Shown here piece after piece: positions 1 to 11,959 of a stretch of 64,000 nucleotides of DNA. The notes beneath the pieces were generated by a model. It saw only the letters and a program-made list of their open reading frames with translations, ran no database searches and was not told the DNA's origin. Where the stretch lies: NCBI GenBank assembly GCA_031216915.1, contig CM062288.1, forward strand, positions 178,061,596 to 178,125,595, written 5' to 3'. The position numbers and the translations under genes were made by a program. The DNA comes from Pictodentalium vernedei (Eukaryota > Mollusca > Scaphopoda > Dentaliida > Dentaliidae). Each line of letters begins with the position of its first letter. The first letter of the stretch is position 1.

Positions 1-640
1 CAGCACCATGACGAACATTGATATTGATGAATGTATAAAGAGACTTCTTTTTTTTTTTTTTTTTTTTTTACAAAAACATTTAATTTTGATGTTTATTAGG
101 TCACCCTGAGGTCAGTGAGTGCATTTTTTCAGAATTGCTGGAAATTGCATTTTATGACCCCTACTCCTGTGTTCTAAATAAAAGTACAGGTGGGAATAAA
201 AGTATGCGGTGGAATATTTATCAGAATTAAATAAAAGCACATACCCAAATGATAGTACAGGGTGAAAATCCATTAAGTGGGGTGGGGGAGTAATGCTAGT
301 TAATTTTATTTAAAAGCCAACTTATTTGCCAGTATTGCAGTTAGTTTTATTAAAGAAAACTAAGAGGTATTTAGGCATCATGAATACAACAATGAATAAA
401 CTGTGCTAAACAAAAGACTATCACACACTCTAGTGAAGATATACTAATTTGAAGATCTCCCTGTTGGAGGGGCAATTTTAATAAACCTACATGCCCAAGT
501 AAGGTACATACAGGGTGGAAAAATTCCCAAAAATTAATAAACATACATGTATGTTTATTAAAAACAAAAGAGTAATGCATTTCTAACGTCCAAACATGTT
601 GAAACTCAAAAAAAGTGGCCGGGGGCCAAACATTTTGATA
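1..640. other. AT-rich stretch without recognised gene
   Basis: There is a poly-T run at about 50-69. The rest is AT-rich sequence in which I recognise no gene, transposon end or structured RNA. Short open frames here have no domain-like composition. It ends at a (GATA)-like microsatellite near 636-657 that probably belongs to the LINE tail to the right. Confidence 0.5.
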
Positions 641-1650
641 GATAGATATAGATAGATGTTTTATTTAACGGAATAGTTTACAGGCAATTACATATTTAAC
701 TATAAAATGCATATAGATAATTAGAAAATGATATTCAATCTATACCGTTGGGAGATGACATAGCCAAATTGGCTGTCTACCTGTCACTCCCGTAATACAT
801 TTAACTCCAACACTGACTACATGCTCTGTGTATTAGGCTGTGATAGAAAGATCTACTAGTATGGGTACTTGTGACCAGATAGTAGATCTGCTACTTTTAC
901 TCGGCGAAGCACCCCATTAATCTATTTCTTTAGATGGACGAGTTTCCAGGTTCAAAAAAGGTGGCTAACGGAGAATGTGATAGTGGGTATCCCGACCAAG
1001 CCAGAAAATAAGCAGACTGTCATCTGCAAAATAAGGTCCCCAGAAGGTGAATTTAGTGACCCTGCATTGCTTTCTTGATATGAGGACAGAAGTTTTGTTC
1101 TTAATTTCTCTTTAAATTGTTTTCTATTTTCTATGTTTCGCAATTTAGGGTCCAGTTCGTTCCAGATTTTCGGTAGCATATGAGGGCAGCCTATCTAAAG
1201 TCTTTGTTCGGGTTTTGTTGATACGTACCAGTCCTGAATGCATTGTACTCATATATGATTGAGAGTTTGGGGAAGTAAAATAATGTTCGAAATATTCTGG
1301 AAGGTTTCCATTTTCCAATCAAACATAAATAGACAGACATGTAGTTTGTTCAAGTCGGTGACCTTCAATATTTTATCTTTTATGAAGAATGTGCCTGCAT
1401 GGGAATTATTCTTTTTGTTGTTTAATATTCGAAGTGAATGTTTCTAAACTTTTAGTAATTTATTGATTCCTCTTGAGTTTCCCCATATTTGAATACCGCA
1501 AACCAAGTGACCTTGGACCAAAGAGTAATACAGCATCTTTCTTATTTCCCCAAATCGATCATAATGGCGAGTCTTTTACCAGTAGTTGATACGGTAAACT
1601 AGGAGGAATAACAAGACACGCATCGAGAGTTTGTGCTTGGAAATGGTGTA
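636..1650 (-). pseudogene. Non-LTR retrotransposon (LINE) 3' end, decayed
   Basis: Read on the minus strand, 952-1179 encodes a stretch with PKIWNELDPKLRNIENRKQF, the pattern seen at the C-terminal end of many CR1/L2-like LINE polyproteins, where a P-K-x-W-N motif precedes a basic tail. Upstream sequence (about 1180-1650) is broken by stops and frameshifts but keeps LINE-like fragments. The 3' untranslated part (about 650-950) ends at a GATA-type microsatellite, as some CR1/L2-type elements do. The same untranslated segment, with the phrase gacatagccaa, recurs at 21745-21960. No reverse transcriptase core remains, so this is a 5'-truncated dead copy. Family assignment within the LINEs is inference. 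Confidence 0.6.
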
Positions 1651-3040
1651 TTATCTTCGGAGTTAGTGTCGATACATGGATATTGCGCACACAAATCGGA
1701 CAAACATTTCATTGAGGGCTTCGAAGATGACCTGCGTTAAACCTCTGCACAATGTGACTAAGAGGTTAGGACAATAGTAAATTAAGTACCAGAACGTGTT
1801 GAAAGAATTGCGTCGTGGAGACGTCATATCTAGAGAGTTTTAAAGAGAGATCCACCCATAACAAAAGTTGGGCACAGAGCCCCTGTCATTACGAGGGAGC
1901 ATCCTTACCTGTCATATTATCGCCCAGATGCCAAGGCAATTTATGTTCCAGTGGAGCATAAAGTACCTGAGTATAGATGACAATATGTAGGTTTCAGGCC
2001 CAAAACTACGATAGGTAAGAATTAACTTTGTCTTTGATATTTCTAAACAAACCAGGTCGTTTTATACTTAAACAAGATTAGTGGAAAGGAAGAGTGTTAT
2101 TGACCACAGCGTGCAATCCACGACAACGTTTGAAGACTGACTGGGTCACCGGATCGGTTCTCGAAAAGGGTTGCCAGCCATGGATTACATATTTATAGTT
2201 GATAACCCCCCCCCCCCCCAAAAAAAACCCTTAAACTGAAAACGTAAACTGGTGGGGGGGGGGGGGGGGGCAGTTATATTACAACAGTATTTAATGGATG
2301 TAAGGACATAGATTTCCTTTTTCATCATAGAATCAGGACTGAGACCACCCGACGATTGCTCTCTCCGTGAATTGCCCTCGCCTATTCGTACATATATATT
2401 ACAACAGTTGATAGGGAAGAAGGCATTCTGTTCGGTTCGATAGAGGTCAATGATATAATGTGGTTCCACCCTTGTTCTAGTTCACTGGGCTTGCGGAACC
2501 AAAGTACACTTAGCCGAGAAATAAGTTAGAGGCAGAAGCAATTAAAAGGTTTAGGCTTTTATCACAAAGGTACACAGGCAACTGATACACCCTTCTTATT
2601 CCTCTTTAGAGGATGACAGAGAAGAATTATAAAGGTATGATAGCTACTGGCCGACATACCAACTCCATAAATTATAACATCACGGGACAGCATTCGTTCG
2701 TTACTATATTTTATATTAAGAAGCGGGTTTAATTAACCAAAATCAATCATGCATGGCAGGTTAGTAACCAGCTTTGTGACAGGATTGTATCACAAGGTTT
2801 ACACCTATGGCCCCTACGGTCGAGCTCACCGAACTCGTCCCTGTGGGCGGTCATAGGCATATACCCAAAGTGTGACCATCGACTGTTCGTATTTTTATCA
2901 CTGCTGGCGACGTATACAATCGAACCTCCAAAGAATACGTCATTTTAGTTGGCTAAGATCACATGGTAAAACTGAAAATTAAGTGACTAGCAGACCGGAC
3001 TGGATTGCGTGTTAGATTGCTTTCGTGGTCAGCAATTAGA
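1651..3040. other. Unassigned sequence with facing C and G tracts
   Basis: No gene or known repeat recognised. At 2206-2219 there is a run of 14 C, followed at 2254-2270 by a run of 17 G, so the two could pair as a short hairpin or form G-quadruplex or i-motif structures. Codon-like composition is absent. Confidence 0.5.
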
Positions 3041-3288
3041 TAACCCTTTACCTATCATGAAAAGCAGACGAAACTTGCAGAAAAAATTCTTCAATAAGTA
3101 ATTTCTTTCATTTTTTGTCTCAAAAACATAGGTTATGACCCCTCATTGGAACGAGCTCGACGAGCTCGTTCCAATGAGGGGCATAACCTATGTTTTTGAG
3201 ACAAAAATGAAAAAATAATGAAAATTAATTGGCGTATTTTGAGAATAGCGCTGGCCGGTTTTGGCCGTTACGTTGGGTAAAGGGTTAA
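3041..3288. mobile_element. Palindromic TTAA MITE, copy A
   Basis: Non-autonomous DNA element of about 248 bp with ends of the form (T)TAACCCTTTACC and GGTAAAGGGTTAA. Its centre is a long palindrome (about 3115-3207): the left arm reads tgacccctcattggaacgag and the right arm is its complement. It has no coding capacity. TTAA flanks with CCC/GGG termini resemble piggyBac-type elements; that link is inference. Related copies in this window are at 9043, 42157, 48883, 52217 and 59946, with partial copies at 42515 and 61059. Confidence 0.8.
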
Positions 3289-3299
3289 TTTCAAATCAT

Positions 3300-4157
3300 T
3301 TATATACATGCTGCGTGACGGACATCTACCCCAGACATTGGTTTCTGGATCCCGTTTACCAGTAAAGCAGAGCTTGTTTATCACAGTAAACAAGCACTGC
3401 TTCAGTTCTAGGGTTCCCACGGGGGAAGTTGTCAGCTTTGCTGATCATTGTTTGCTTCTTTATTACAAAGTAGTGGAAAGTGCCTATAGGCACTCAGTGT
3501 GACTCAAAAATTTGCAACATTAAAATTTATGTGGAACGTCCTATGAGTTCGCCAATCAAACTTGCTGGGATAAGAATGAAATTATGTCACTTGTTGACTG
3601 ATTGGGTGCTAACTTACTGTAGATGGTCAGCATCCATTTGTACTATCACCAAACAGTGGATAGGGCTCGGGGAACCCTCCCCTAGTTTGTAACAATGGAA
3701 ATATTTTGAAACATCCCATGAGTACACCAGTCTAAACAACTATAGGTTTGTATGGTTTGAAATACAAACAGGTCACAGATAACTTGTTGGGTGTTAAATT
3801 AACTTGGTGCTCATCATTAGACGTCATATTTGTTTTATTTCCAGTTGGTGGGGAGTGTTCAGAGGCACCCCACCTCCATCCCAACAACTTGGTAATAAAG
3901 GAGGTCTAGCTGGAGCTTCCTTGGAGTACGCCAGTCTAGCTTGCCTGAATCGCTTAGTCGAAGTAAAATTAGTTAAGTGGTGGTTAAGTGCTGGATTAGA
4001 GCTTCCTTGGAGTACGCCAGTCTAGCTTGCCTGGATCGCCTGTTCAAAGTAAAATTAGTTAAGTGGTCAAGTGCTGGATTAATGTAGGTGGTCAGCATTG
4101 CCCGTCAATATATGAATTCTGTGTGGATTATTGATATTTGTAAAAATTGGAAATCTA
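3300..4157. repeat. Diverged tandem satellite, left part
   Basis: A patchwork of related units. The segment around 3400-3700 (tcagctttgctgatcattg, then gtgcctataggcactc) recurs at 6690-6970. The phrase gagcttccttggagtacgcc occurs twice, near 3912 and 4001. Units often carry a small self-complementary core such as gtgcc-tata-ggcac. The array continues at 5668 after the Tc1 element, so it is the older host of that insertion. Confidence 0.65.
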
Positions 4158-5667
4158 TACTGAGTCAAAAACGAAAGTATAATAGAAACAAATGTGAAAA
4201 AATAGCGTAAAGGATGAAATATAATAGTTCTAATGTTGCATGTTTGTGGACAAGAAGTCGTGCAAAGAGTTTAATGACATGTTGTTGTTGTCCACCCAAC
4301 CGTATACAATTTTGCTACGGATTTCAAAATAGCACGTGCTATCCGAGAATGTCAAATTGAATGGGTGACAGACGATTTTCGTTGTGTTATGTTGTGCTAG
4401 AGAGCCTGGGTTATTGAGAAAACCCACTACTTTTTGTCTTCCGACATTTTAAAAAATGTTATGGTTAACCGAAAGTCAGAGCTTGCGTGCCAGTGGTATG
4501 CATGAGGCTGGGATACCTCCAGATGAGCTCGCTGCTGACTTCGGAGTCACTGTGACCACTATTTGCCGTCTCATTGGAAGGTATAGAACCACTGGATCTA
4601 CTGCCGACCGACCGCGTTCAGGTCGACCAAGAGTTACGACCCCTGCAGAAGACCGACACATCAGGACGTCTCACTTGCGGGATCGCTTCCTTCCGGCGAC
4701 GAGGATAGCAGCATTTACTCCTAGTAGAACTAACAATAGAATCACTGCACAAACTGTCCGCAACAGACTCGCTGAACACGCAGTAGGCGTCCATACCACG
4801 GACCAATCCTTACCCAACGTCATCGTACCGTCAGAATGGAATGGGTACTTCGCCGTGTTCGCTGGACTCAGCAGCGTTGGAGCACAGTTCTTTTTAGTGA
4901 TGAACCACGATTTTGTCTACGGCGCACTGATGGTAGGGCAAGAGTGCATCGCCGACGAGGAGCACGGTTTTCTGATGCTTGCGTGCGGGAATGCGACCGT
5001 TTCGACAGGGGTAGTGTAATGGTTTAGGCAGGAATTTCCTTGCCCCATCGACCGCAGTTGATCTTCATCGATGGTGATCTGAATTGACAGCGATATAGGG
5101 ACGAAATTCTTAACGCTGTTGTTGTCCCGTTGTTCAACGCTAACGTCGGATTGCAGTTATTCCAGCAAGACAATGCCCGATGTCACGTGGTGCGTATCTG
5201 TCATGACTTTCTTGAGGAGCAGAGCCTCGAACTTCTTCCCTGGCCCCACTTTCGCCAGATTTGTCGCCAATCGAGCATCTTTGGGATCAACTGGGCCGTC
5301 GGGTACGACTTCATGATCTTCAGACGTTAGGCGATTTACGTAATGTTTTAAGGCAGGAGTGGAACGTAATACCACAGGGTGACATCCAGAGACTTATCAG
5401 GTTCATGCGCCGTCGATGTCTTGCCATCCAAAAGGCAAACGGCGGACATACACGCTATTGACTGCATGTGTGAAATTTCATTTCACTGAATGTCTGAATT
5501 GCGACGTCCTGACGTGACGCAGGCAACAGTAAGAACATGAAATTATGCAACTTCATACAGCTAGGCTCGAAATATGAATTTACAATAATTTGTTTGGGAT
5601 TTAAGCCGATAATACTAAAAAAAAATTGCTCCTCAAAGTTTATTATACTTCCTTTTTTGACTCAGTA
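4158..5667 (+). mobile_element. Tc1/mariner transposon with both terminal inverted repeats
   Basis: A 1.5 kb element bounded by 27-bp inverted repeats: tactgagtcaaaaacgaaag at 4158-4177 and its complement ending at 5667 (gactcagta), with few mismatches. TA dinucleotides sit outside each end (4156-4157 and 5668-5669), the target duplication expected for Tc1/mariner. It contains one broken transposase gene. It interrupts a satellite array. A second, partial copy of the same subfamily lies on the opposite strand at 63636-64000. Confidence 0.88.
4456..5461 (+). pseudogene. Tc1-family transposase, inactivated
   Basis: The first frame (ATG at 4456) gives the N-terminal helix-turn-helix region, including TGSTADRPRSGRPRVTT, a hallmark of Tc1 transposases. 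The catalytic region continues in other frames: LFSDEPRF (first Asp) near 4891-4914, QQDNARCH (second Asp) near 5164-5187, and SPIEHLWDQLGRRVR (region of the third acidic residue) from about 5264. The end is GGHTRY before a stop at 5459-5461. Breaks: a frameshift near 4800, an in-frame TAG at 5025-5027 where the second copy keeps Trp, and at least one frameshift near 5240. About 335 codons in total, normal for the family. It cannot encode a working enzyme but could have been mobilised in trans. Confidence 0.9.
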
Positions 5668-6985
5668 TATATGGAAATTCCTTTGAGTAAGCCAATCCAG
5701 CCAGCAAAGACCATATGTTAGAGGTAGGATTAGGTCACTAATCAACTTGTTGAATGCCGAATGATATCTGTTTGGCTTTGTTAATCAATATTTGCCCTAA
5801 TACAGGTGATTGGAGAGTGTCCGAATACACTCTCCAATAATTTATAACAAAGCAAATCTATGAGGAGGTATGAATGAGAACGGATGATACCTGTTTGGAT
5901 TTTCTAATCAATATTTGCCCCAACATAAATGATTGGAGAGCGCCCAGAGACACTCTCCAATAATTTATAACAAAGGAAACTATGAGGATTTAAGAATGAG
6001 GACATATGATATCTGTTTGGCTTTGCTAATCAATATTTGCCCTAATACAAAAAATTGGAAAGTGCCCGTAGACACTCTCGAATAATTTATAACAAAGCAA
6101 ATCTACAAGAAGGTACAGATGAGGACGGGTTAAACAGTTTGAATAGTGCAAGCTGCATGACGTGGTAGCAATGTAAAATGGAAAACTGTTAGTTATAGCA
6201 CTGGTGCCTGGGCACTCGTGTCGGACAATTTAATTTGCCTTACTACCTATAGGTGAAGTGTGCCCTAAGGGCACGATAGAAACATGATTGGGCCACGGGT
6301 TGACTTGTGAAGTGCGGGATTGCTGTTGGGGGTCTTGGTTGCTCATCAATATTTGCCTTTACTACCAGTTAGTGGAGAGTGTCCAAAGGCACCCTCCACC
6401 AATTTGTAATAATGGAGAGCTATGTGTGACTTCCCATGAGAAAGCCAACCCGGCCAGCCAAGACAGCATGATAGACGTAGAGTTTTATCGCTAATTTACA
6501 TATTGAATGCTGCATTGTTTCTGGTGGGGGCTTTACTTATCAATGTCTGCGTTATTATAATTTTAGATTATATCTGTTTGGTTTGCTAATCAATCAGTCA
6601 ACATTTGGCATATTACAAAGATTGGAGAATGCCCAAAACCACTCTCCAATAATGTATAATAAAGCGAATGTATGAGAAGGTATGGGTGAACTGCTTCAGT
6701 TCCCGGGTTCCCACAGGGTAAGTTGTCAGCTTTGCTGATCATTGTTTGCTTCTTTATTACAAAGTAGTGGGAAGTGCCTACAGGCACTCAGTGTGACTTT
6801 CAAAAATTTGCAACAATTAAAATCTATGTGGAACTCCATATGAGTACATCAATCAAAATTGCTAAGGTCAGAAGATACGAATGAAAATAGGTCACTTGTT
6901 GACTGATTGGGTGCTAGCTTATTGTAGATGGTCAGCATCCATTTGCACTATTACAAAATAGTGGATAGGGCCCGGGAAAAGTTTG
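5668..6985. repeat. Diverged tandem satellite with hairpin cores, right part
   Basis: At least three clear units of about 122 bp begin near 5812, 5934 and 6055. Each has a core such as ggagagtgtccgaatacact followed by ccaataatttataacaaag. The core is self-complementary (ggagagtg...cactctcc). Further, more distant units run to about 6970, and the block 6684-6970 is closely related to 3393-3665. A lone unit with a perfect hairpin sits at 53700-53766. Confidence 0.75.
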
Positions 6986-6989
6986 TTTA

Positions 6990-7330
6990 AAGTGGTTCAT
7001 GCTCATATCTTACTTATGATATGGCCTATGGACCTGAGACCAACCCCAAATAAATCGAGACTCATTCGAGGATCAAAAAATGGGTCATGGTCACTACATT
7101 CCTGAAGTTCATACATGTATATGTCTACACTCAAAAAGTGGGCGGGGCAAAAAAATTGAAACTGGGTCATTGTCATATCTCAAGCATGGTTTAACATATG
7201 GACCCGGGATAAACACCAAGTAAGTCGAGACTCAATGGAGGTTCAAAACATGGGTCCCCTTGGGGTAATTCGGTGCATTTTTGGAACATCTATAACTGGG
7301 TCACAACGGGGGGGGGGGGGGGGGGTATAT
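6990..7330. repeat. Two-unit tandem repeat ending in a G tract
   Basis: Two related units of about 165 bp, starting near 6997 and 7161. Both contain a phrase like tatggaccygrgay, then aagtmgagactcaa and a gggtc motif. The second runs into a G tract of about 18 bases near 7309-7326. No coding sequence. Confidence 0.55.
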
Positions 7331-9042
7331 GTATATCTTTGTGAGTAAAGGGACATCACATTGTATCAACGGCCGTCAGTGCGCAAACTCCCCGAAAAGT
7401 TGGTAAAGAAGTAGCCATAACTGTGTCGAAATCCGAATAGAAATATACTGGTGACCCGAGAGCTTGATAAATTCGTCCAAAGACGTGATATGTCAAACGC
7501 GAAAGCACTTGGACTGGTGGTTTGTTTGAAGAAAATTTCTAAAGGTTTTTTTCCCCATTGCCCACATTATTAAAATGTGGGACCTCCATTTGGAGACCAA
7601 CAATAAAAACGGTCAAGATATTTTTATCCAGTTTGATTACTGCTAAGAATGATCGTCACCGAATAATGATGTGTAAATCATGAAATACGACCCACGAGGG
7701 AGGGTGTGGGTTGTTTTTATTTATTTATTTTTTAAAATTTCATTCTATTATATTTGATTATTATTATTATTTAGCCACAAATCAACTACTTGACACCATC
7801 TTATATTGGAGTCCAAACTCCATTCACGTTGTTCCAGAGTTCTGGAAAGTGAAACCAAACGTTTTAGGCCTATATTGTACCTCGAACTTCCTTTGAACAA
7901 ACTTCACCTAAGACAACAAAGTGAAACTGAAAACAGAATATCAACCCATTTTATTGAGTTCATGGTGAGATTTTTCATTTCAATTTATTGACCTCAGCCA
8001 TCGCCAGGGGCAGCAACCCGATTTGAACAAAATTAGAATGCACCATCACTCACCAAAACATTTATCATCAGTTGTAGGGAAGAAGACTCAAACATCATCT
8101 TTTTGTCGGACGAACGGGCGACGATAAAAGAAAGGTGATGAGTATAGCGCACCCAGACTCTCTGACAGCTGAGCGAACAAATCCGATCGTCCTCTGAAGT
8201 GCCGTCAATTTATATATCTACTTCCTGTCTTATTGTACTTTCCATCACATTTGGGAAAAGCCACCAATCGATACCAAGAAATGTGATGTAGTGACCCTTC
8301 GATACTCATCCAAAACTGCGACTCTCCAATGTTAGTTCCCCATTGGTTATCCTTCGGTAGTCAGATGAATCATAGAGACGACCGGCAAGCAAAATTCACT
8401 GTCAAACAGGTCTTGCCTCGAATAACCCTGTGCAAAAATGAAAATAGATGGAGCAAAACAGAGTCGAGAAATTAAATTTGATTGGTTGATAGTTTCGTGG
8501 TCAGCAATCTGATTTACGGTTAATTCACTCGACGGAAGAGTAGTCGGGATATAGCAGAAAGGGTCATTAAGTGAAGAAAAAAACATGGCCGGTGGTATGT
8601 AAAAAGATACGAGTTGACTGACACAAGAGGGAATTTTCAAAAACAGCTTCAGGAATCCGGGAAAATCCAAACAAACTAAACTTAACTTAAGTAGTATCGT
8701 CTTGTGCAGTACAGTCCAAGACGAAATGGACGAATCCACTCTTCCTTTGTGGGAAGGTTCAGTAATAATTTAATTCTACAGCTGTATTGGACTATAGGAT
8801 TAAATTATTACTGATCCTCGCTATCAATTTCATTGTTCATCATGTATATAGTCTGCTCGTCCACTGCTAATTGTTTGTTCAGGCAAAAAACCTTGCATAC
8901 CTTTTTGAAAGGGTTAAAACCATTTGCATGTCCTTTGTACTGATGAAAAAGGCCCAGAGGTTGAAAGAATAGCGCTCATGGTTGGTAGACACGAGGAACC
9001 TGCACGAATGATAACTCGTGACAAGACTTCGGTATTTTCGGA
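7331..9042. other. Unassigned sequence, no recognised gene
   Basis: A 130-codon open frame on the minus strand (8347-8739) lacks an ATG at its start and any domain I recognise, so I do not call it a gene. A 15-bp inverted repeat (agtaataatttaat and its complement, about 8760-8815) flanks a 24-bp spacer. Otherwise nothing identifiable. Confidence 0.45.
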
Positions 9043-9302
9043 TCAACCCTTTACCCACCCTTTACCCAACGAATCGCACACATCCGCCCATGTATTATGC
9101 AAATTCAGAAGCTGAAAAAAATATTATTTTTCTTAAAATTTCAACAAAACCATATCATATGACTCCTCTTTGGAACGTGCTCGCCGAGCTCGTTCCAAAG
9201 AGGGGTCACATGATATGGTTTTGTTGAAATTTAAAAAAAAAATTAACAAATGATATTTAAAATAATAAATTTTAAAATCGTCTGCGTTGGGTAAAGGATT
9301 AA
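9043..9302. mobile_element. Palindromic TTAA MITE, copy B
   Basis: Ends AACCCTTTACCC and GGGTAAAGGATTAA. The left end is duplicated (accctttacccaccctttac). The central palindrome (about 9146-9233) reads catatgactcctctttggaa on the left arm. This is a second subfamily of the element at 3041: same termini, different centre, shared with the copy at 48883. Confidence 0.75.
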
Positions 9303-10060
9303 ACACTACAAACGCGTCTGGTCCATCCGAACCCATTCGAAGACATAGGGACCGCGTGGAAACTCAGAAATTCAAAATGCATGCTGCCAGCATAAAAAGA
9401 ATGAGCGACCAAAACTCCAGCTTCACTTATCGGCCCACGTGTTACATATTTTCTTTATTTTGTTACCAGAAGGGCGAAAATAAATAATCTATTATAAATA
9501 TCAATGGCAGGGTGCCCAAGGGGCGCAAATTGGAGGTAACAAAACGTGTGGCGCCGCATTAGCAGGCGTCCGTCGCAATGGTGCTGGTGCCATCACTCAG
9601 TCGCTAGACCATGGCTACACACATGAAAATTTTTAAATCATGCAACGCAGTATGACATTTTGTATTCCTCAATTTGTTCCCAAGAAAATTGCTTCATATT
9701 CATGAAACATGTGTCAGATGTTGTTTGTCCCAGAGATAGACGATATACATGTACAATATGCATTGCAAGAAGTTCGTGATAAGAAAGTTCTTGTTTACTC
9801 ATTTCAATATTATGTATGCCAAGACAACATTGAATATCGTGAATGATGCATTAAATAAATACAACTTGAAAAGTGTATTGCCAAGAAGTGACAAGTAAAT
9901 GCAGTTAGGGAAATAAACCATTATATGTATGCAACAAGCCGAAAAACTGATATGTGCAATTGTAGGCAAGTAATTTAACCTTTGCCCAATGCTAAGATTT
10001 GTATAACAAAATATGGTTTTCAGTTATCAACGAACTGCTGTTAAAAGATGTGGATATGTG
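9303..10060. other. Unassigned intergenic sequence
   Basis: AT-rich sequence with no recognised gene, repeat end or RNA. Confidence 0.4.
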
Positions 10061-10165
10061 ATAACCGTTACTTATTCCCAGTTCCTTATTCGACAATCGT
10101 TAACAACAGATAAAATCGGTTGTTAATGACTGTCGAATAAGGAATTGGGAATAAGTAACGGTTAT
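10061..10165. repeat. Long near-perfect inverted repeat
   Basis: Two arms of about 46 bases (left arm begins taaccgttacttattcccag, right arm ends with its complement) separated by a loop of about 11 bases. This could be a tiny palindromic transposon remnant or a cruciform-forming site. No flanking duplication is obvious. Confidence 0.75.
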
Positions 10166-10464
10166 AATGTCCATAAATGCTGTAATGAATTGTGGATGGC
10201 TCTTCTAATATGTGTATCTTCGCCTATAACACTATGTTAAATCTAGAAAACACTCATCTTTTTCAAAGTTCGGATAATTTACCATTTCTTTGTTTTACCC
10301 TTCACCAAGCAAAAACGTTAAATGTTCCCAGTGGCACTCTCGAAGAGCCGCTTAAAACTTGAATGATTTCAATCCTCCAGCATTACCTCATGTGTATGTA
10401 CGACGTCACCATGTTGTTAAATAGTTTTCAGTTTCTACATTTGGATCCCATTAATAAAAATAAA

Positions 10465-11109
10465 CAATGTAGATGGCAGACGCTAGAAGAAAGAAGACAC
10501 ATCCATAAAATGTGTACTGTTTAAAAAATAGTTAATAAGATGTCCCCAGATTTTCTTGTTGACCTATTGCCTCATAGGTTCGAGAACGTAACTCAAACGT
10601 ATAATTTGCGAAATTCATCCGACTTTGTCCAATATAAGTCAAGGACCGAATTGTTTAAACGGTCATTTTTTCCATCATGTGTGGAGGCTTGGTATAAATT
10701 ACCAATAGCAACAAGAATATTACCGTCAATGACTGCTTTTAAAAGAATGGTACCTAATGATATTGTCAAACCGCCACCATATTTCAATAACGGCAAACGA
10801 AAACTGAATATTTTACATTGCAGAATTAGGTGTGGCTGTAGTGATCTTAATGTCGATAAATTCCAAAATCATATTTTAGAATCACCACTCTGTCTATGTG
10901 GAGAAGGTAATGAAGATGCCGAACACTATTTTATCTATTGCCAGCGGTTTAGCTTCCCCAGGTCTCAACTCATGCGTGACCTGGAAAGCTTTCATATTAT
11001 TTCTATGGATACCCTTCTATTTGGTAGCATGGAGTTGCCAAATGAGGCTAATGCACGCCTATTCAAGTATGTACAAAAATATATCAACGCGGCAAAAAGA
11101 TTTGAGTGA
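10465..11109 (+). pseudogene. LINE polyprotein C-terminal region
   Basis: From an ATG at 10540 there is a 189-codon open frame. It includes an SFFPSCVEAWYKLP segment (P-S-x-x-x-x-W-x-x-L-P, typical just before the end of CR1/Jockey-like LINE proteins). After it comes the zinc-knuckle-like CLCGEGNEDAEHYFIYC (C-x-C-x8-H-x4-C). The same frame extends upstream to about 10465 across a stop at about 10522. Only the tail of the protein survives, but it is open for 570 bp, so the insertion may be fairly young. It has no RNase H domain. The exact clade is uncertain. Confidence 0.8.
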
Positions 11110-11387
11110 CAGTAGGCAGTAGTGTCTTGATTTGTTTTTTTTTTGTTTTTTTGAAGGTAGTGCTGGTAAAGATGCTGATGCCGATGCTGGTGGTGCCGCA
11201 TGGACATAACAGACAACACCCTTTCCCAACTTCTTTTCTCTTCTATTTTTTTTTCTTTCTTTCTGACTCTTTTTCTCCTTTTTCCCTTTCTTGTATTCGG
11301 TTCCATAACTAGTTTTTCTATTAATGTTAAAATTGATTTCACAGTTGCTGTCATGCAATTAATATGTTTTGTTGAACCATATGTTTA

Positions 11388-11750
11388 TTTATTTATTTAT
11401 TTATTGATGTCTACACATATTTATGCACAATGGTTAATCATGACCGTGACAGTTTCACGGGTGGAGGAAGCCGGAGTACCCGGAGAGAACCGCCGAGCAA
11501 CGACGAGCAGCTGCCAGCTCCCCAACATCGTAACTCCACATTGCAGCACAGGCAGGGTTAGATTGGTTAAAGACATGTGTACCATCGACGTGCAGTACGC
11601 CTTAGTACATGGCGTCATCGTGCCCCCACGCGGGCTATGGAGATGAAGTGTCTTGCCCAAGGACACAATGCGGTTGCCGCAGGTGGGATTCGAACCGAGG
11701 ACCTCTCGGCGTGCAGCCTGCACCTCTACCTACTGAGCCACCGCGCTCCC
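11388..11750 (-). mobile_element. Full-length tRNA-headed SINE
   Basis: 363 bp, minus strand, flanked by identical 13-bp target duplications aaccatatgttta at 11375-11387 and 11751-11763. Read 5'->3' on the minus strand it begins with a tRNA-like head: A box TGGCTCAGTAGG and B box GGTTCGAATCC (about 11684-11750). A body follows that starts ttgtgtccttgggcaag, and the tail is (AATA)n. The head provides an internal RNA polymerase III promoter. The body is shared with the 5S-headed SINE at 52820. The perfect duplications suggest a young insertion. Confidence 0.92.
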
Positions 11751-11959
11751 AACCATATGTTTAAGGAGAGCAGTGTTACTAAGTGGCAAGCACTTGTTCT
11801 CCAATCCTTTTTGTACTTTTTTTCGACAAATAAAATATGTTTAAACTAAACTAACTATTGGTGATGGGAAAACACTGAGCCATGCTGTATGTTTTCAATA
11901 ATTAAAAACAACTTGTTGTTAACCGCCAATAAGAATAGTTTGATATTTGGTATACAAAA

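Larger units (their letters stand above)
10460..11850 (+). mobile_element. 5'-truncated LINE, 3' end with nested SINE
   Basis: Carries the C-terminal end of a LINE polyprotein (to 11109), then a 3' untranslated region that ends near an aataaa signal at about 11829-11840. A SINE is inserted at 11388-11750 with a 13-bp target duplication that belongs to this untranslated region. The LINE therefore landed first. The 5' part with endonuclease and most of the RT is missing. Confidence 0.75.

Noticed and set aside
8347-8739. 130-codon open frame on the minus strand
   Set aside because: It begins with GTG rather than ATG, shows no domain or splice signals and has no protein-like conservation to anything in the window; open by chance is likely.
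11200-11723. Overlapping 100-148 codon frames on both strands
   Set aside because: They run across the LINE 3' untranslated region into the antisense of a SINE, so they are not genes.
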